Made by a program: the position numbers and the translations under genes
Notes under the pieces: model-generated
The model's database searches: none
Told to the model about the DNA's origin: nothing
The model's input: the letters and a program-made list of their open reading frames with translations, nothing else
Shown: piece after piece, positions 36,027 to 44,175 of the stretch
How positions within the stretch are numbered: position 1 is the stretch's first letter
Layout: each line of letters starts with the position of its first letter
Assembly: GCF_016107395.1 (NCBI RefSeq)
Contig: NZ_JAAIKO010000044.1
Span: forward strand, 1 to 64,000
From: Streptomyces fildesensis
Lineage (GTDB): Bacteria > Actinomycetota > Actinomycetes > Streptomycetales > Streptomycetaceae
Reading direction: 5' to 3'
DNA length: 64,000 nt

Positions 36027-37223
36027 GTGCCCGACACTCCGCAGCCCCCGAAAAAGCCCGTCCGCGCTGAGCACGCCGCGACGCTGCGCCGACTGGAGAA
36101 GTCGTCCGGCCGGCTCGCGGCGAACGCCATCGCCCGGATGGATGAGCAGCTGCCGTGGTACCGGGCGATGCCACCGGAGAACCGGTCCTGGATCGGGCTG
36201 GTGGCGCAGGCAGGCATCGCGGCGTTCACCGAGTGGTTCCGGCATCCCGAGGCGCCGCAGGCGATCAGCACGGATGTGTTCGGGACCGCGCCCAGGGAGC
36301 TGACCCGGGCGATCTCGCTGCGGCAGACCGTGGAGATGGTGCGCACCACCATCGAGGTGATGGAAGCGGCCATCGACGAGGTGGCGGCGCCCGGTGACGA
36401 GTCCGTGCTGCGCGAGGCGCTGCTGGTCTACGCCCGGGAGATCGCGTTCGCCACCGCCCAGGTGTACGCGCAGGCGGCCGAGGCCCGGGGCGCGTGGGAC
36501 GCGCGCCTGGAGTCGCTGGTCGTCAACGCGGTGCTGTCCGGTGAGGCGGACGAGGGGGTGCTGTCGCGCGCGGCGGCGCTGGGCTGGAGTTCGCCCGACA
36601 AGATCGTGGTGGTGCTCGGGACCGCGCCGAACGGCGACAGCGAGCTGACGGTGGAGGCCATCAGGCGGGCCGCTCGGCACGCGAAGCTGCAGGTGCTCAC
36701 CGGGGTGCTCGGTGAGCGGCTGGTGGTGATCGCGGGCGGTGAGGGCGAGCCGCTCAAGGTCGCGAAATCACTGATCGCCCCGTTCGCGGCGGGCCCCGTG
36801 GTGGCCGGACCGGTCGTCGGGGACCTGCTGTCCGCCACCCGTTCCGCACAGGCCGCCGCCGCCGGTCTCAAGGCGTGCGCCGCCTGGCCGGACGCGCCCC
36901 GGCCGGTCGTCTCGGACGACCTGCTGCCCGAGCGTGCGATGGCCGGCGACCGTTACGCGCGTGAACAGCTGGTGGAGGAGATCTACAGACCGCTGGAGGA
37001 AGCGGGCTCCGCGCTCCTCGAAACGCTGAGTGTCTACCTCGAACAGGCCTCGTCGCTCGAAGGGGCCGCGCGGATGTTGTTCGTTCACCCAAACACCGTC
37101 CGCTACCGGCTGCGACGTGTGACGGATGTCACCGGATGGTCGCCCTCCGACGTACGTTCGGCGTTCACGCTGCGCATCGCCCTCATCCTGGGACGACTGT
37201 CCGCCGCCGATCAATCACCCTGA
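36027..37223 (+). CDS. fasR: PucR-type activator of fatty-acid synthesis (FasR)
   Basis: The 398-residue protein has a helical N-terminal region, a central GGDEF-like sensory fold and a C-terminal PucR/CdaR helix-turn-helix (LSVYLEQASSLEGAARMLFVHPNTVRYRLRRVTDVTGW, about 337-374). In Streptomyces the regulator directly before fabD is FasR, which activates the fabD-fabH-acpP-fabF operon. Position and domain agree here. GTG 36027 is the start, 71 nt from the divergent pirin. The palindrome starting 4 nt after its stop is a likely operator. Confidence 0.88.
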   Translation: MPDTPQPPKKPVRAEHAATLRRLEKSSGRLAANAIARMDEQLPWYRAMPPENRSWIGLVAQAGIAAFTEWFRHPEAPQAISTDVFGTAPRELTRAISLRQTVEMVRTTIEVMEAAIDEVAAPGDESVLREALLVYAREIAFATAQVYAQAAEARGAWDARLESLVVNAVLSGEADEGVLSRAAALGWSSPDKIVVVLGTAPNGDSELTVEAIRRAARHAKLQVLTGVLGERLVVIAGGEGEPLKVAKSLIAPFAAGPVVAGPVVGDLLSATRSAQAAAAGLKACAAWPDAPRPVVSDDLLPERAMAGDRYAREQLVEEIYRPLEEAGSALLETLSVYLEQASSLEGAARMLFVHPNTVRYRLRRVTDVTGWSPSDVRSAFTLRIALILGRLSAADQSP

Positions 37224-37226
37224 GTT

Positions 37227-37245
37227 TTTGTTGGACACCAACAAA
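37227..37245. promoter_or_regulatory. Perfect palindrome in the fabD promoter region
   Basis: TTTGTTGG-ACA-CCAACAAA is an exact 8+3+8 dyad, 67 nt upstream of the fabD start and just past the fasR stop. It is AT-rich for this genome and is not followed by a U-tract, so an operator (probably FasR) is favoured over a terminator. Confidence 0.6.
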
Positions 37246-37312
37246 TCGTCCAGCAGTTCTTCGTCCCTGTCCCCACGGGCGGTGAGACCCGCCCGCGAGA
37301 GAGAGTGTGTAC

Positions 37313-38308
37313 GTGCTCGTACTCGTCGCTCCCGGCCAGGGTGCCCAGACGCCCGGCTTCCTGACTCCTTGGCTCGACCTTCCCGGCGTCGCCGACCGCC
37401 TTCACTGGTGGTCCGCGGTGGCGGGGCTCGACCTTGTCCACTACGGCACGAAGGCCGACGCGGACGAGATCCGCGACACCGCCGTGGCCCAGCCGCTGCT
37501 GGTGGCCGCAGGACTGGTCTCGGCCCTGTCGCTGTTCCCGCACCCGGCCGACGGCCGGCGCGCGGTCGGCGCGGTCGCCGGACACAGCGTCGGTGAGATC
37601 ACCGCCGCCGCCGGTGCCGGGGTGATCACCGCGGAATCGGCGATGGCCCTGGTGCGACAGCGCGGACTGGCCATGGCCAAGGCCGCGGCCGTCACCACCA
37701 CCGGCATGTCCGCGGTGCTCGGCGGCGACCCCGAAGAGGTCCTCGCCCACCTGGAGAAGCTCGGCCTGACCCCGGCGAACATCAACGGCGGCGGACAGAT
37801 CGTCGCCGCCGGTACCGCGGAGCAGCTGGCCGCGCTCGCCGAGGACAAGCCCGAGAAGGCCCGCGTCATCGCCCTGAAGGTGGCCGGCGCGTTCCACACC
37901 CACCACATGGCTCCCGCGGTGTCCGCGCTGGAGGCCCTCGTGCCCGGTGTGACCGTGCACGATCCGGGTATCCGCTATGTGTCGAACGCCGACGGCCAGG
38001 TCGTCGGCAGTGGCGACGAGATCGTCCGCCGGCTGGTCCAGCAGGTCTCCAACCCGGTCCGCTGGGACCTGTGCATGGAGACGTTCAAGGAGCTCGGCGT
38101 CACCGCCATCATCGAGATGGCGCCGGCCGGCACGCTGGTCGGCCTGGCCAAGCGCGCGCTGCCGGGCGTCAAGACGCTGGCCCTGAAGACCCCGGACGAC
38201 ATCGACGCGGCTCGCGCGATCGTCGCCGAGCACGGCGACCCGGACGCCGGCGGCGCGTCCCTGCCGCTCATCCATCCCGCGGCCGAAGAGGAGTCACCCC
38301 AGACATGA
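37313..38308 (+). CDS. fabD: Malonyl-CoA:ACP transacylase
   Basis: The 331-residue acyltransferase has VAPGQGAQTPGFL at the N-terminus, the nucleophile motif GHSVGE (S92) and the catalytic AFHTHHM (H195). It loads malonate onto AcpP for both fatty-acid and, often, polyketide synthesis. GTG 37313 gives the conserved MLVLVAPGQG start; GTG 37307 in the same frame is less likely. First gene of the fab operon, ATGA-coupled to fabH. Confidence 0.97.
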   Translation: MLVLVAPGQGAQTPGFLTPWLDLPGVADRLHWWSAVAGLDLVHYGTKADADEIRDTAVAQPLLVAAGLVSALSLFPHPADGRRAVGAVAGHSVGEITAAAGAGVITAESAMALVRQRGLAMAKAAAVTTTGMSAVLGGDPEEVLAHLEKLGLTPANINGGGQIVAAGTAEQLAALAEDKPEKARVIALKVAGAFHTHHMAPAVSALEALVPGVTVHDPGIRYVSNADGQVVGSGDEIVRRLVQQVSNPVRWDLCMETFKELGVTAIIEMAPAGTLVGLAKRALPGVKTLALKTPDDIDAARAIVAEHGDPDAGGASLPLIHPAAEEESPQT

Positions 38309-39318
38309 CGGCGAAGATCCAGCCCAGCCAGGGTGCCCCGTACGCGCGGATTCGCGGGGTCGGCGGCTACCGGCCGACCCGGGTGGTCCCCAACGAGGTG
38401 ATCCTGGAGACGATCGACTCCAGCGACGAGTGGATCCGCTCCCGCTCCGGCATCTCCACGCGCCACTGGGCGAACGAGTCGGAGACCGTCGCCGAGATGT
38501 CGATCGAGGCCTCGGGCAAGGCGCTCGCGGACGCGGGTCTGTCGGCCGAGGACATCGGCGCGGTGATCGTCGCGACCGTCTCGCACTTCAAGCAGACCCC
38601 GGCCATCGCGACCGAGATCGCGTTCCGGCTCGGCGCGGGCAAGGCCGCCGCGTTCGACATCTCCGCGGCCTGCGCCGGCTTCGCCTACGGGCTGACGCTC
38701 GCCAAGGGCATGGTCACCGACGGCAGCGCCAAGAACGTGCTGGTGATCGGGGTCGAGCGGCTGAGCGACCTGACCGACCTGACCGACCGGGCGACCGCCT
38801 TCCTCTTCGGCGACGGCGCCGGCGCGGTCGTGGTCGGCCCGTCCGACGTGCCCGCCATCGGCCCCTCGATCTGGGGCTCGGAGGGCGACAAGTCCGATGT
38901 GATCGCCCAGACCGACTCGTGGGAGGTCTTCCGCGCCGGCGGCCAGCCGGAGACGGGGAAGTTCCCGGCGCTGCGCCAGGAGGGCCAGACGGTCTTCCGC
39001 TGGGCGGTCTTCGAGATGGCCAAGGTGGCCCAGCAGGCGCTGGACGCCGCCGGGATCACCGCGGAACAGCTCGATGTGTTCATCCCGCACCAGGCGAACA
39101 TGCGCATCATCGACTCGATGATCAAGGCACTGAAGCTGCCGGAGCATGTCGCGATCGCCCGCGACATCGAGACCACCGGCAACACCTCGTCGGCCTCCAT
39201 CCCGCTGGCGATGGAGCGGCTGCTGGCCACCGGCCAGGCCAAGAGCGGCGACACCGCCCTGCTCATCGGCTTCGGGGCGGGTCTCGTGTACGCCGCAACT
39301 GTGGTTACTCTCCCCTAG
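38305..39318 (+). CDS. fabH: Beta-ketoacyl-ACP synthase III
   Basis: The 337-residue KAS III has the triad C123 (ISAACAGFAYG), H262 (IPHQANMR) and N293 (TTGNTSSAS). It condenses an acyl-CoA starter with malonyl-ACP; Streptomyces enzymes accept branched starters. ATG 38305 overlaps the fabD stop. Followed after 68 nt by acpP. Confidence 0.97.
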   Translation: MTAKIQPSQGAPYARIRGVGGYRPTRVVPNEVILETIDSSDEWIRSRSGISTRHWANESETVAEMSIEASGKALADAGLSAEDIGAVIVATVSHFKQTPAIATEIAFRLGAGKAAAFDISAACAGFAYGLTLAKGMVTDGSAKNVLVIGVERLSDLTDLTDRATAFLFGDGAGAVVVGPSDVPAIGPSIWGSEGDKSDVIAQTDSWEVFRAGGQPETGKFPALRQEGQTVFRWAVFEMAKVAQQALDAAGITAEQLDVFIPHQANMRIIDSMIKALKLPEHVAIARDIETTGNTSSASIPLAMERLLATGQAKSGDTALLIGFGAGLVYAATVVTLP

Positions 39319-39386
39319 TCACAACCCCTTCGCGGCGCCGCAGTCCCGCACGCCGCACTCCCCCGCAACACATAAGGAGCGCCGTA

Positions 39387-39635
39387 ATGGCCGCCACCCA
39401 GGCAGAGATCCTCGAAGGCCTCGCCGAGATCGTCAACGAGATCGCCGGCATCCCGGTCGAGGACGTCCAGACGGAGAAGTCCTTCACCGACGACCTGGAC
39501 GTCGACTCCCTGTCCATGGTCGAGGTCGTCGTGGCCGCTGAAGAGCGTTTCGAGACCAAGATCCCGGACGACGCCGTCAAGGACCTGAAGACCGTCGGCG
39601 ACGCCGTCGACTACATCCTCAAGAACCAGGCCTGA
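39387..39635 (+). CDS. acpP: Acyl carrier protein
   Basis: The 82-residue acidic protein carries the phosphopantetheine site DLDVDSLSMVEV with Ser41. It holds the growing acyl chain for FabH and FabF. AAGGAG precedes ATG 39387 with good spacing. The position between fabH and fabF is standard for Streptomyces. Confidence 0.98.
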   Translation: MAATQAEILEGLAEIVNEIAGIPVEDVQTEKSFTDDLDVDSLSMVEVVVAAEERFETKIPDDAVKDLKTVGDAVDYILKNQA

Positions 39636-39694
39636 CATACCCCCTGGGACGACGTGTCTGTCGCCCGCCCTTCTATACGTGGAGAGACATTCCT

Positions 39695-40957
39695 GTGAAC
39701 TCGACCAATCGCACCGTGGTCGTCACCGGTATCGGCGCAACCACACCGCTGGGTGGCGACAGCGCGTCGACCTGGGAAGGCCTGGTCGCCGGACGTTCCG
39801 GTATCAGCGCCCTGGAGCAGGACTGGGCAGCTGAGCTGCCGGTCCGCATCGCCGGTCAGATCGCCGTCGAACCGTCGGAGATCCTGCCGCGCCCGCTGCT
39901 GCGCAAGCTGGACCGCTCGGCGCAGTTCGCGGTGATCGCGGCCCGTGAGGCGTGGGCCGACGCGGGCTTCACCGCCAAGGCCGGCGAGGACTCCTCGATC
40001 GACCCGGACCGGCTCGGCACCGTCGTCGCCTCCGGCATCGGTGGCGTCACGACGCTGCTGGGCCAGTACGACGTGCTCAAGGAGCAGGGCGTCCGCAAGG
40101 TCTCCCCGCACACCGTTCCCATGCTCATGCCGAACAGCCCGTCCGCCAACGTCGGCCTCGAGGTCAACGCGCGGGCCGGCGTTCACTCGTTGGTGAGCGC
40201 GTGCGCCTCCGGCGCGGAAGCGGTCGGCTACGCCATCGAGATGATCCGCACCGGCCGCGCCGATGTGGTCGTCGCGGGCGGCACCGAGGCGGCCATCCAC
40301 CCGCTGCCGATCGTCGCCTTCGCCAACATGATGGCGATGTCGAAGAACAACGACGACCCGCACGGCGCTTCGCGCCCGTACGACAAGGGCCGTGACGGCT
40401 TCGTCCTCGGTGAGGGCGCGGGCGTCATCGTCCTGGAGTCGGCCGAGCACGCCGCGCAGCGCGGCGCCAAGGTCTACTGCGAGGCGCTGGGCCAGGGCCT
40501 GTCCGCGGACAGCCACCACATCGCCCAGCCCGAGCCGACCGGCCGCGGCATCTCCGCCGCGCTGGAGCACCTGATCGCCTCCACCGGTCTGAACACCTCC
40601 GAGATCATGCACCTGAACGCGCACGCCACCTCGACCCCGCAGGGTGACGTCGCCGAGGTCAAGGCGCTCGCCAAGGTGCTGGGCCACGAGCTGGACCACA
40701 TCGCGATCTCCGCCACGAAGTCGATGACCGGGCACCTGCTCGGCGGCGCGGGCGGCATCGAGTCCGTCGCCACCGTGCTCGCGCTCCACAACCGCCTCGC
40801 CCCGCCGACGATCAACATTGTCGAGCTGGACGACGAGGTCGACGCGAAGCTGGTCTCCACCGAGGCGAAGCCGCTGCCGGAGGGACCGGTCATCGCCCTC
40901 AACAACTCGTTCGGCTTCGGCGGTCACAACGTCGTCCTGGCGTTCCGCACCGTCTGA
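39695..40957 (+). CDS. fabF: Beta-ketoacyl-ACP synthase II
   Basis: The 420-residue KAS II has the triad C170 (VSACASGAEA), H310 (NAHATSTPQGD) and H347 (TKSMTGHLLGGAG). It elongates acyl-ACP by two carbons. GTG 39695 follows GGAGAG. It is the last gene of the operon, followed by a 19-bp terminator. Confidence 0.97.
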   Translation: MNSTNRTVVVTGIGATTPLGGDSASTWEGLVAGRSGISALEQDWAAELPVRIAGQIAVEPSEILPRPLLRKLDRSAQFAVIAAREAWADAGFTAKAGEDSSIDPDRLGTVVASGIGGVTTLLGQYDVLKEQGVRKVSPHTVPMLMPNSPSANVGLEVNARAGVHSLVSACASGAEAVGYAIEMIRTGRADVVVAGGTEAAIHPLPIVAFANMMAMSKNNDDPHGASRPYDKGRDGFVLGEGAGVIVLESAEHAAQRGAKVYCEALGQGLSADSHHIAQPEPTGRGISAALEHLIASTGLNTSEIMHLNAHATSTPQGDVAEVKALAKVLGHELDHIAISATKSMTGHLLGGAGGIESVATVLALHNRLAPPTINIVELDDEVDAKLVSTEAKPLPEGPVIALNNSFGFGGHNVVLAFRTV

Positions 40958-40972
40958 CAGCCACAGCGCCGA

Positions 40973-41014
40973 AACGGCCTGTTCCCCGGTCCGCCGACCG
41001 GGGAACAGGCCGTT
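40973..41014. terminator. 19-bp terminator after fabF
   Basis: Arms 40973-40991 and 40996-41014 are perfect complements around a CGCC loop. It terminates the fab operon and faces the convergent KAS III remnant. Confidence 0.85.
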
Positions 41015-41051
41015 CTCGCGTCAGGCGCCCGTTCACGGGCAGGCGACGTCC

Positions 41052-41455
41052 TTACGGGCAGGCCACGACCTGAGCGGCCCAGGAGAGACCGCCGCCGAAG
41101 CCCAGCAGCAGCACCGGGGCGCCCCGCGGGATCGTGCGGTCCTCGACGAGCTTGGAGAGCGCCAGCGGGATCGAGGCGGCGGACGTGTTGCCCGAGACCG
41201 TGACATCGCGGGCCACGACGGCCTGCGGGGCATCCAGTTGGCGCACCAGCGAGTCGATGATCCGCAGGTTCGCCTGGTGGGTGACGATACCGCCCAGGTC
41301 CGCGGGGGTGAGGCCGGCGCGGCGGCAGGCCTCGACGGCGACGGGTGCCAACTCGGTGGTGGCCCAGCGGAAGACGGTCTGGCCGTTCTGCCGGAAGCGC
41401 GGCTGCCAGTCGTCCTGGAGGCGGACGGCGTCCCCGCGGGCGGGGTCGGAGCCGC
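41052..41455 (-). pseudogene. C-terminal remnant of a second KAS III gene
   Basis: Only the C-terminal part of a FabH-like protein remains. In one frame the minus strand reads ARGDAVRLQDDWQPRF, RQNGQTVFRWATTEL, a THQANLRII catalytic-His motif, and VSGNTSAASIPLAL with the Asn, ending at TAA 41052-41054. Upstream of about 41455 the homology stops without a start codon, and the half that would carry the catalytic Cys is missing. It is thus non-functional as a condensing enzyme. It lies downstream of the oxidoreductase gene on the same strand, convergent with fabF. Confidence 0.8.
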
Positions 41456-41521
41456 CGCGCCCGCCGCGCGGTGGCGCGGCTGCTGGACGGACCCGCCGCG
41501 AACTGAGCGAGGTACCGGCCG

Positions 41522-42397
41522 CTACGTGTCGAAGCTCGCGAAGTACGAGGCCGCCATGTCCTCGCCGCCGTGCCCCTGGCCGGCCGCGCGGCTGAAGCGC
41601 TCCGCGCCCGCCGCGGCCACGTCCAGCTGGACGCCGTGCGCCTCGCCGGCGGCGACGATGAGCCGGGCGTCCTTCAGCGCGCCGTCGACCGTGAAGTTCG
41701 GTGCGAAGTCACCACTGAGCATCGCCTCGGCCTTCAGACGCAGATACGGCAGGTCGAGCGGGCCGCCGTCGAGCGCCTCGAAGAAGTGCCGGGGGTCCAC
41801 GTCCAGGCCCTTGGCCAGGGCCATCGCCTCGGCCGCGCCGTTGGTGACCGCCAGCACCCAGCTGTTGAGAACCAGCTTGAGGCTGCTGGCCGCTCCCTTC
41901 CCGCCGTCGTCGCCCAGCCACAGGACCTTGCGCCCGACGGCGTCGAAGACCCGGCCCGCCACCGGCCGGGCGGCTTCCGGGCCGGCCGCCAGCACCGTCA
42001 GTTGACCCGCTTCCGCGGCCGACCGGGTGCCGAGCACGGGCGCGTCGACGAAGTGCGCGCCACGCTCGCGGGCCAGGGCCGCCAGCGGTGCCAGCGCGTC
42101 GGGCCCCACGGTGCACATCTGGGCCCACACCACACCCTCGCGCAGCCCGGGGGACGCCTCCCGCATCGTCCGGAGCACGGACGGGCCGTCGAGCAGCATG
42201 GTGACGACGGCGTCCGCGCCGCGGACCGCCTCGACCGGGTCGCCGGTGATGTGCACTCCGGCGGCGGCCAGCGGCTCGGCGCGGGCGAGGGTGCGGTTCC
42301 AGGCGCGCACTTCGAGCCCGGCGGCGGCGAGGTTGCGCGCCATGCCCGCGCCCATGAGGCCGGTGCCGAGCACCGCTACGGAAAGTGTGTCGTCCAT
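41522..42397 (-). CDS. 3-hydroxyisobutyrate dehydrogenase-family NAD(P) oxidoreductase
   Basis: The 291-residue protein has the Rossmann motif VAVLGTGLMGAGMARNL (about 7-23), the substrate-binding DAPVLGTRSAAEAGQL (family consensus D-A-P-V-S-G), and the catalytic Lys region GGKGAASSLKLVLN. It oxidises beta-hydroxy acids; the exact substrate is unknown, and the non-standard LGTRSA in place of SGG hints at an imine-reductase or GLYR-like relative. ATG 42395-42397 is the start. Confidence 0.87.
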   Translation of the reverse strand: MDDTLSVAVLGTGLMGAGMARNLAAAGLEVRAWNRTLARAEPLAAAGVHITGDPVEAVRGADAVVTMLLDGPSVLRTMREASPGLREGVVWAQMCTVGPDALAPLAALARERGAHFVDAPVLGTRSAAEAGQLTVLAAGPEAARPVAGRVFDAVGRKVLWLGDDGGKGAASSLKLVLNSWVLAVTNGAAEAMALAKGLDVDPRHFFEALDGGPLDLPYLRLKAEAMLSGDFAPNFTVDGALKDARLIVAAGEAHGVQLDVAAAGAERFSRAAGQGHGGEDMAASYFASFDT

Positions 42398-42460
42398 ACC
42401 GGCACGTTAGACCCCGCGACGGGACCTACGGCAAGGGCGCGGGCGGAACGTGAGGGGGCG

Positions 42461-42955
42461 TCACACGACCTGGTGCAGCCAGCGCACCGGTGCGCCCTCG
42501 CCCGCGTACCGGAACGGTTCGAGCTCGTCGTCCCACGGTTTGCCGAGCAGCCTGCCGACCTCGGTCTCCAGATCCGCCTCACCGGTGCGGGCCCGCTGGA
42601 GCGCGGCGCGGAGCCGGTCCTCGGGGATGAGGATGTCGCCGTGCATGCCCGTGACGGCGTGGAAGATGCCGAGTTCGGGGGTGCAGCTGTATCTCTCCCC
42701 TTCGGCGGCCGGGCAGGGTTCGGCCGTGACTTCGAAGCGCAGCAGGTGCCAGCCGCGCAGGGCGGACGCCAGCTTCGAGGCCGTACCGGGCTCCCCCTGC
42801 CAGGAGAACTCGGCCCGCCAGGTGCCCGGTGAGACGGGCTGGCGGATCCAGTCGAGGCTTACGCGCACGCCGAGGACGCCCGCGACAGCCCATTCGACGT
42901 GCGGGCACAGCGCGCGCGGTGCGGAGTGAACGTACAGAACTCCACGTGTCGTCAC
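42461..42955 (-). CDS. DUF3145 family protein
   Basis: The 164-residue protein starts MTTRGVLYVHSAPRALCPHVEWA and contains WHLLRFEVTAEP and GIFHAVTGMHGDILIPEDRLR, the signature of DUF3145, an actinobacterial family of unknown function near the fab locus. GTG 42953-42955 has GGAGG upstream. No membrane segments are present. Confidence 0.82.
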   Translation of the reverse strand: MTTRGVLYVHSAPRALCPHVEWAVAGVLGVRVSLDWIRQPVSPGTWRAEFSWQGEPGTASKLASALRGWHLLRFEVTAEPCPAAEGERYSCTPELGIFHAVTGMHGDILIPEDRLRAALQRARTGEADLETEVGRLLGKPWDDELEPFRYAGEGAPVRWLHQVV

Positions 42956-43214
42956 CGGTACCTCCAGTGTGGGACGAGGTTCGCCTTCCCCAGCGGCCTC
43001 ACGCCCGAACCGGCTGCTTCCGGGGCAACATTAGATATTCTGCACCATTGATAACAAACAGGACAAGAGTGAACTCCTGCCAACTGGGCTTCGGTAAACC
43101 TCCCGCCGGTTCTCCTGGGCTGTCAGGGAAAAGCTACCGTGCGGCGTCTCCAGAGGAGTGACGTACCGTCGGGCTCGGACCAGATGTCACCCACTCGTCG
43201 GAGGGGATCACCGG

Positions 43215-44096
43215 ATGCGACCGTTCCTGCGAGGCTGCGTGGCCGCTGCCGCCGCCTCCCTGTTGCTGGCCGGATGCTCCGGAGGGGGAACCGCACCGCA
43301 CGAGAAACCGGCCGCCCCGGTCAGCCGCAAACCTGTTCCCCGGCCCACCCCCACGTGGAACGCGCACCCCGCGTCGATCGCCGCGCTGGGCGATTCCATC
43401 ACCCGTGGCTTCGACGCCTGTTCCCTGCTGGCGGACTGCCCCGAGGTCTCCTGGGTCACCGGCACCCGCAGCCAAGTGGACAGCATCGCCGGGCGGGTAC
43501 TGACCGCCACCGGCATCGCCGCCAACAGCTGGAACCTCGCCAAGAGCGGCGCCCGGATGTCGGATCTGCCGGACCAGGCGGTGGCGGCCGCCGCGAAGAA
43601 ACCGTCACTGGTGACGGTCCTGATGGGCTCCAACGACGCCTGCCGGGACTCCGTCGACGACATGACACCGGTGGCCGACTTCCGCGCCGACTTCACCCGG
43701 GCGATGACCGGGCTGCACAGCGCCCTGCCGAAGTCCCAGGTGTTCGTGGCGAGCATTCCCGACCTCAAGCGGCTGTGGGAGGTGGGCAAGGAGAACCCGC
43801 TCGGCAAGCAGATCTGGAAGCTCGGCATCTGCCCCTCGATGCTGCGCGACGCGGACTCGGTGAGCGAGAGCGCGCAGAGCCGGCGGGACGCGGTCCGGGC
43901 GCGCGTGGTGGCGTACAACCGGGTCCTCAAGGAGGTCTGCGCGAAGTACCAGCACTGCCGCTACGACGGCGGCGCGGTCTTCGACTACCGCTTCACGTCG
44001 GACGAGTTGAGCAGCTGGGACTGGTTCCACCCCAACGCCCAGGGCCAGGCGCAGCTCGCCCGGATCCTCTACACGGCGGCGTTCGCGAAGCCGTGA
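43215..44096 (+). CDS. SGNH/GDSL-family lipoprotein hydrolase
   Basis: The 293-residue precursor has a lipoprotein signal (LLLAGCS, Cys at about 21) and an SGNH hydrolase domain: block I GDSITRGFD (Ser), block III VLMGSNDAC (Asn), and block V WDWFHPN (Asp and His). It is likely an extracellular, membrane-anchored esterase or lipase. ATG 43215 follows GGAGGGG. The 259-nt region upstream is unusually AT-rich at 43029-43080. Confidence 0.87.
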   Translation: MRPFLRGCVAAAAASLLLAGCSGGGTAPHEKPAAPVSRKPVPRPTPTWNAHPASIAALGDSITRGFDACSLLADCPEVSWVTGTRSQVDSIAGRVLTATGIAANSWNLAKSGARMSDLPDQAVAAAAKKPSLVTVLMGSNDACRDSVDDMTPVADFRADFTRAMTGLHSALPKSQVFVASIPDLKRLWEVGKENPLGKQIWKLGICPSMLRDADSVSESAQSRRDAVRARVVAYNRVLKEVCAKYQHCRYDGGAVFDYRFTSDELSSWDWFHPNAQGQAQLARILYTAAFAKP

Positions 44097-44130
44097 AACA
44101 GCTGCTTCCGACCCCTTCAACTCCCCTGTT

Positions 44131-44157
44131 CCTTGCGGACAGAAGCTGACCGCAAGG
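44131..44157. terminator. 8-bp hairpin between SGNH and MFS genes
   Basis: CCTTGCGG (44131-44138) and CCGCAAGG (44150-44157) are exact complements around 11 nt, 34 nt after the hydrolase stop and 18 nt before the MFS start. It may be a terminator or an operator for the exporter. Confidence 0.45.
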
Positions 44158-44175
44158 GTCCGTAACGTACTGCTC

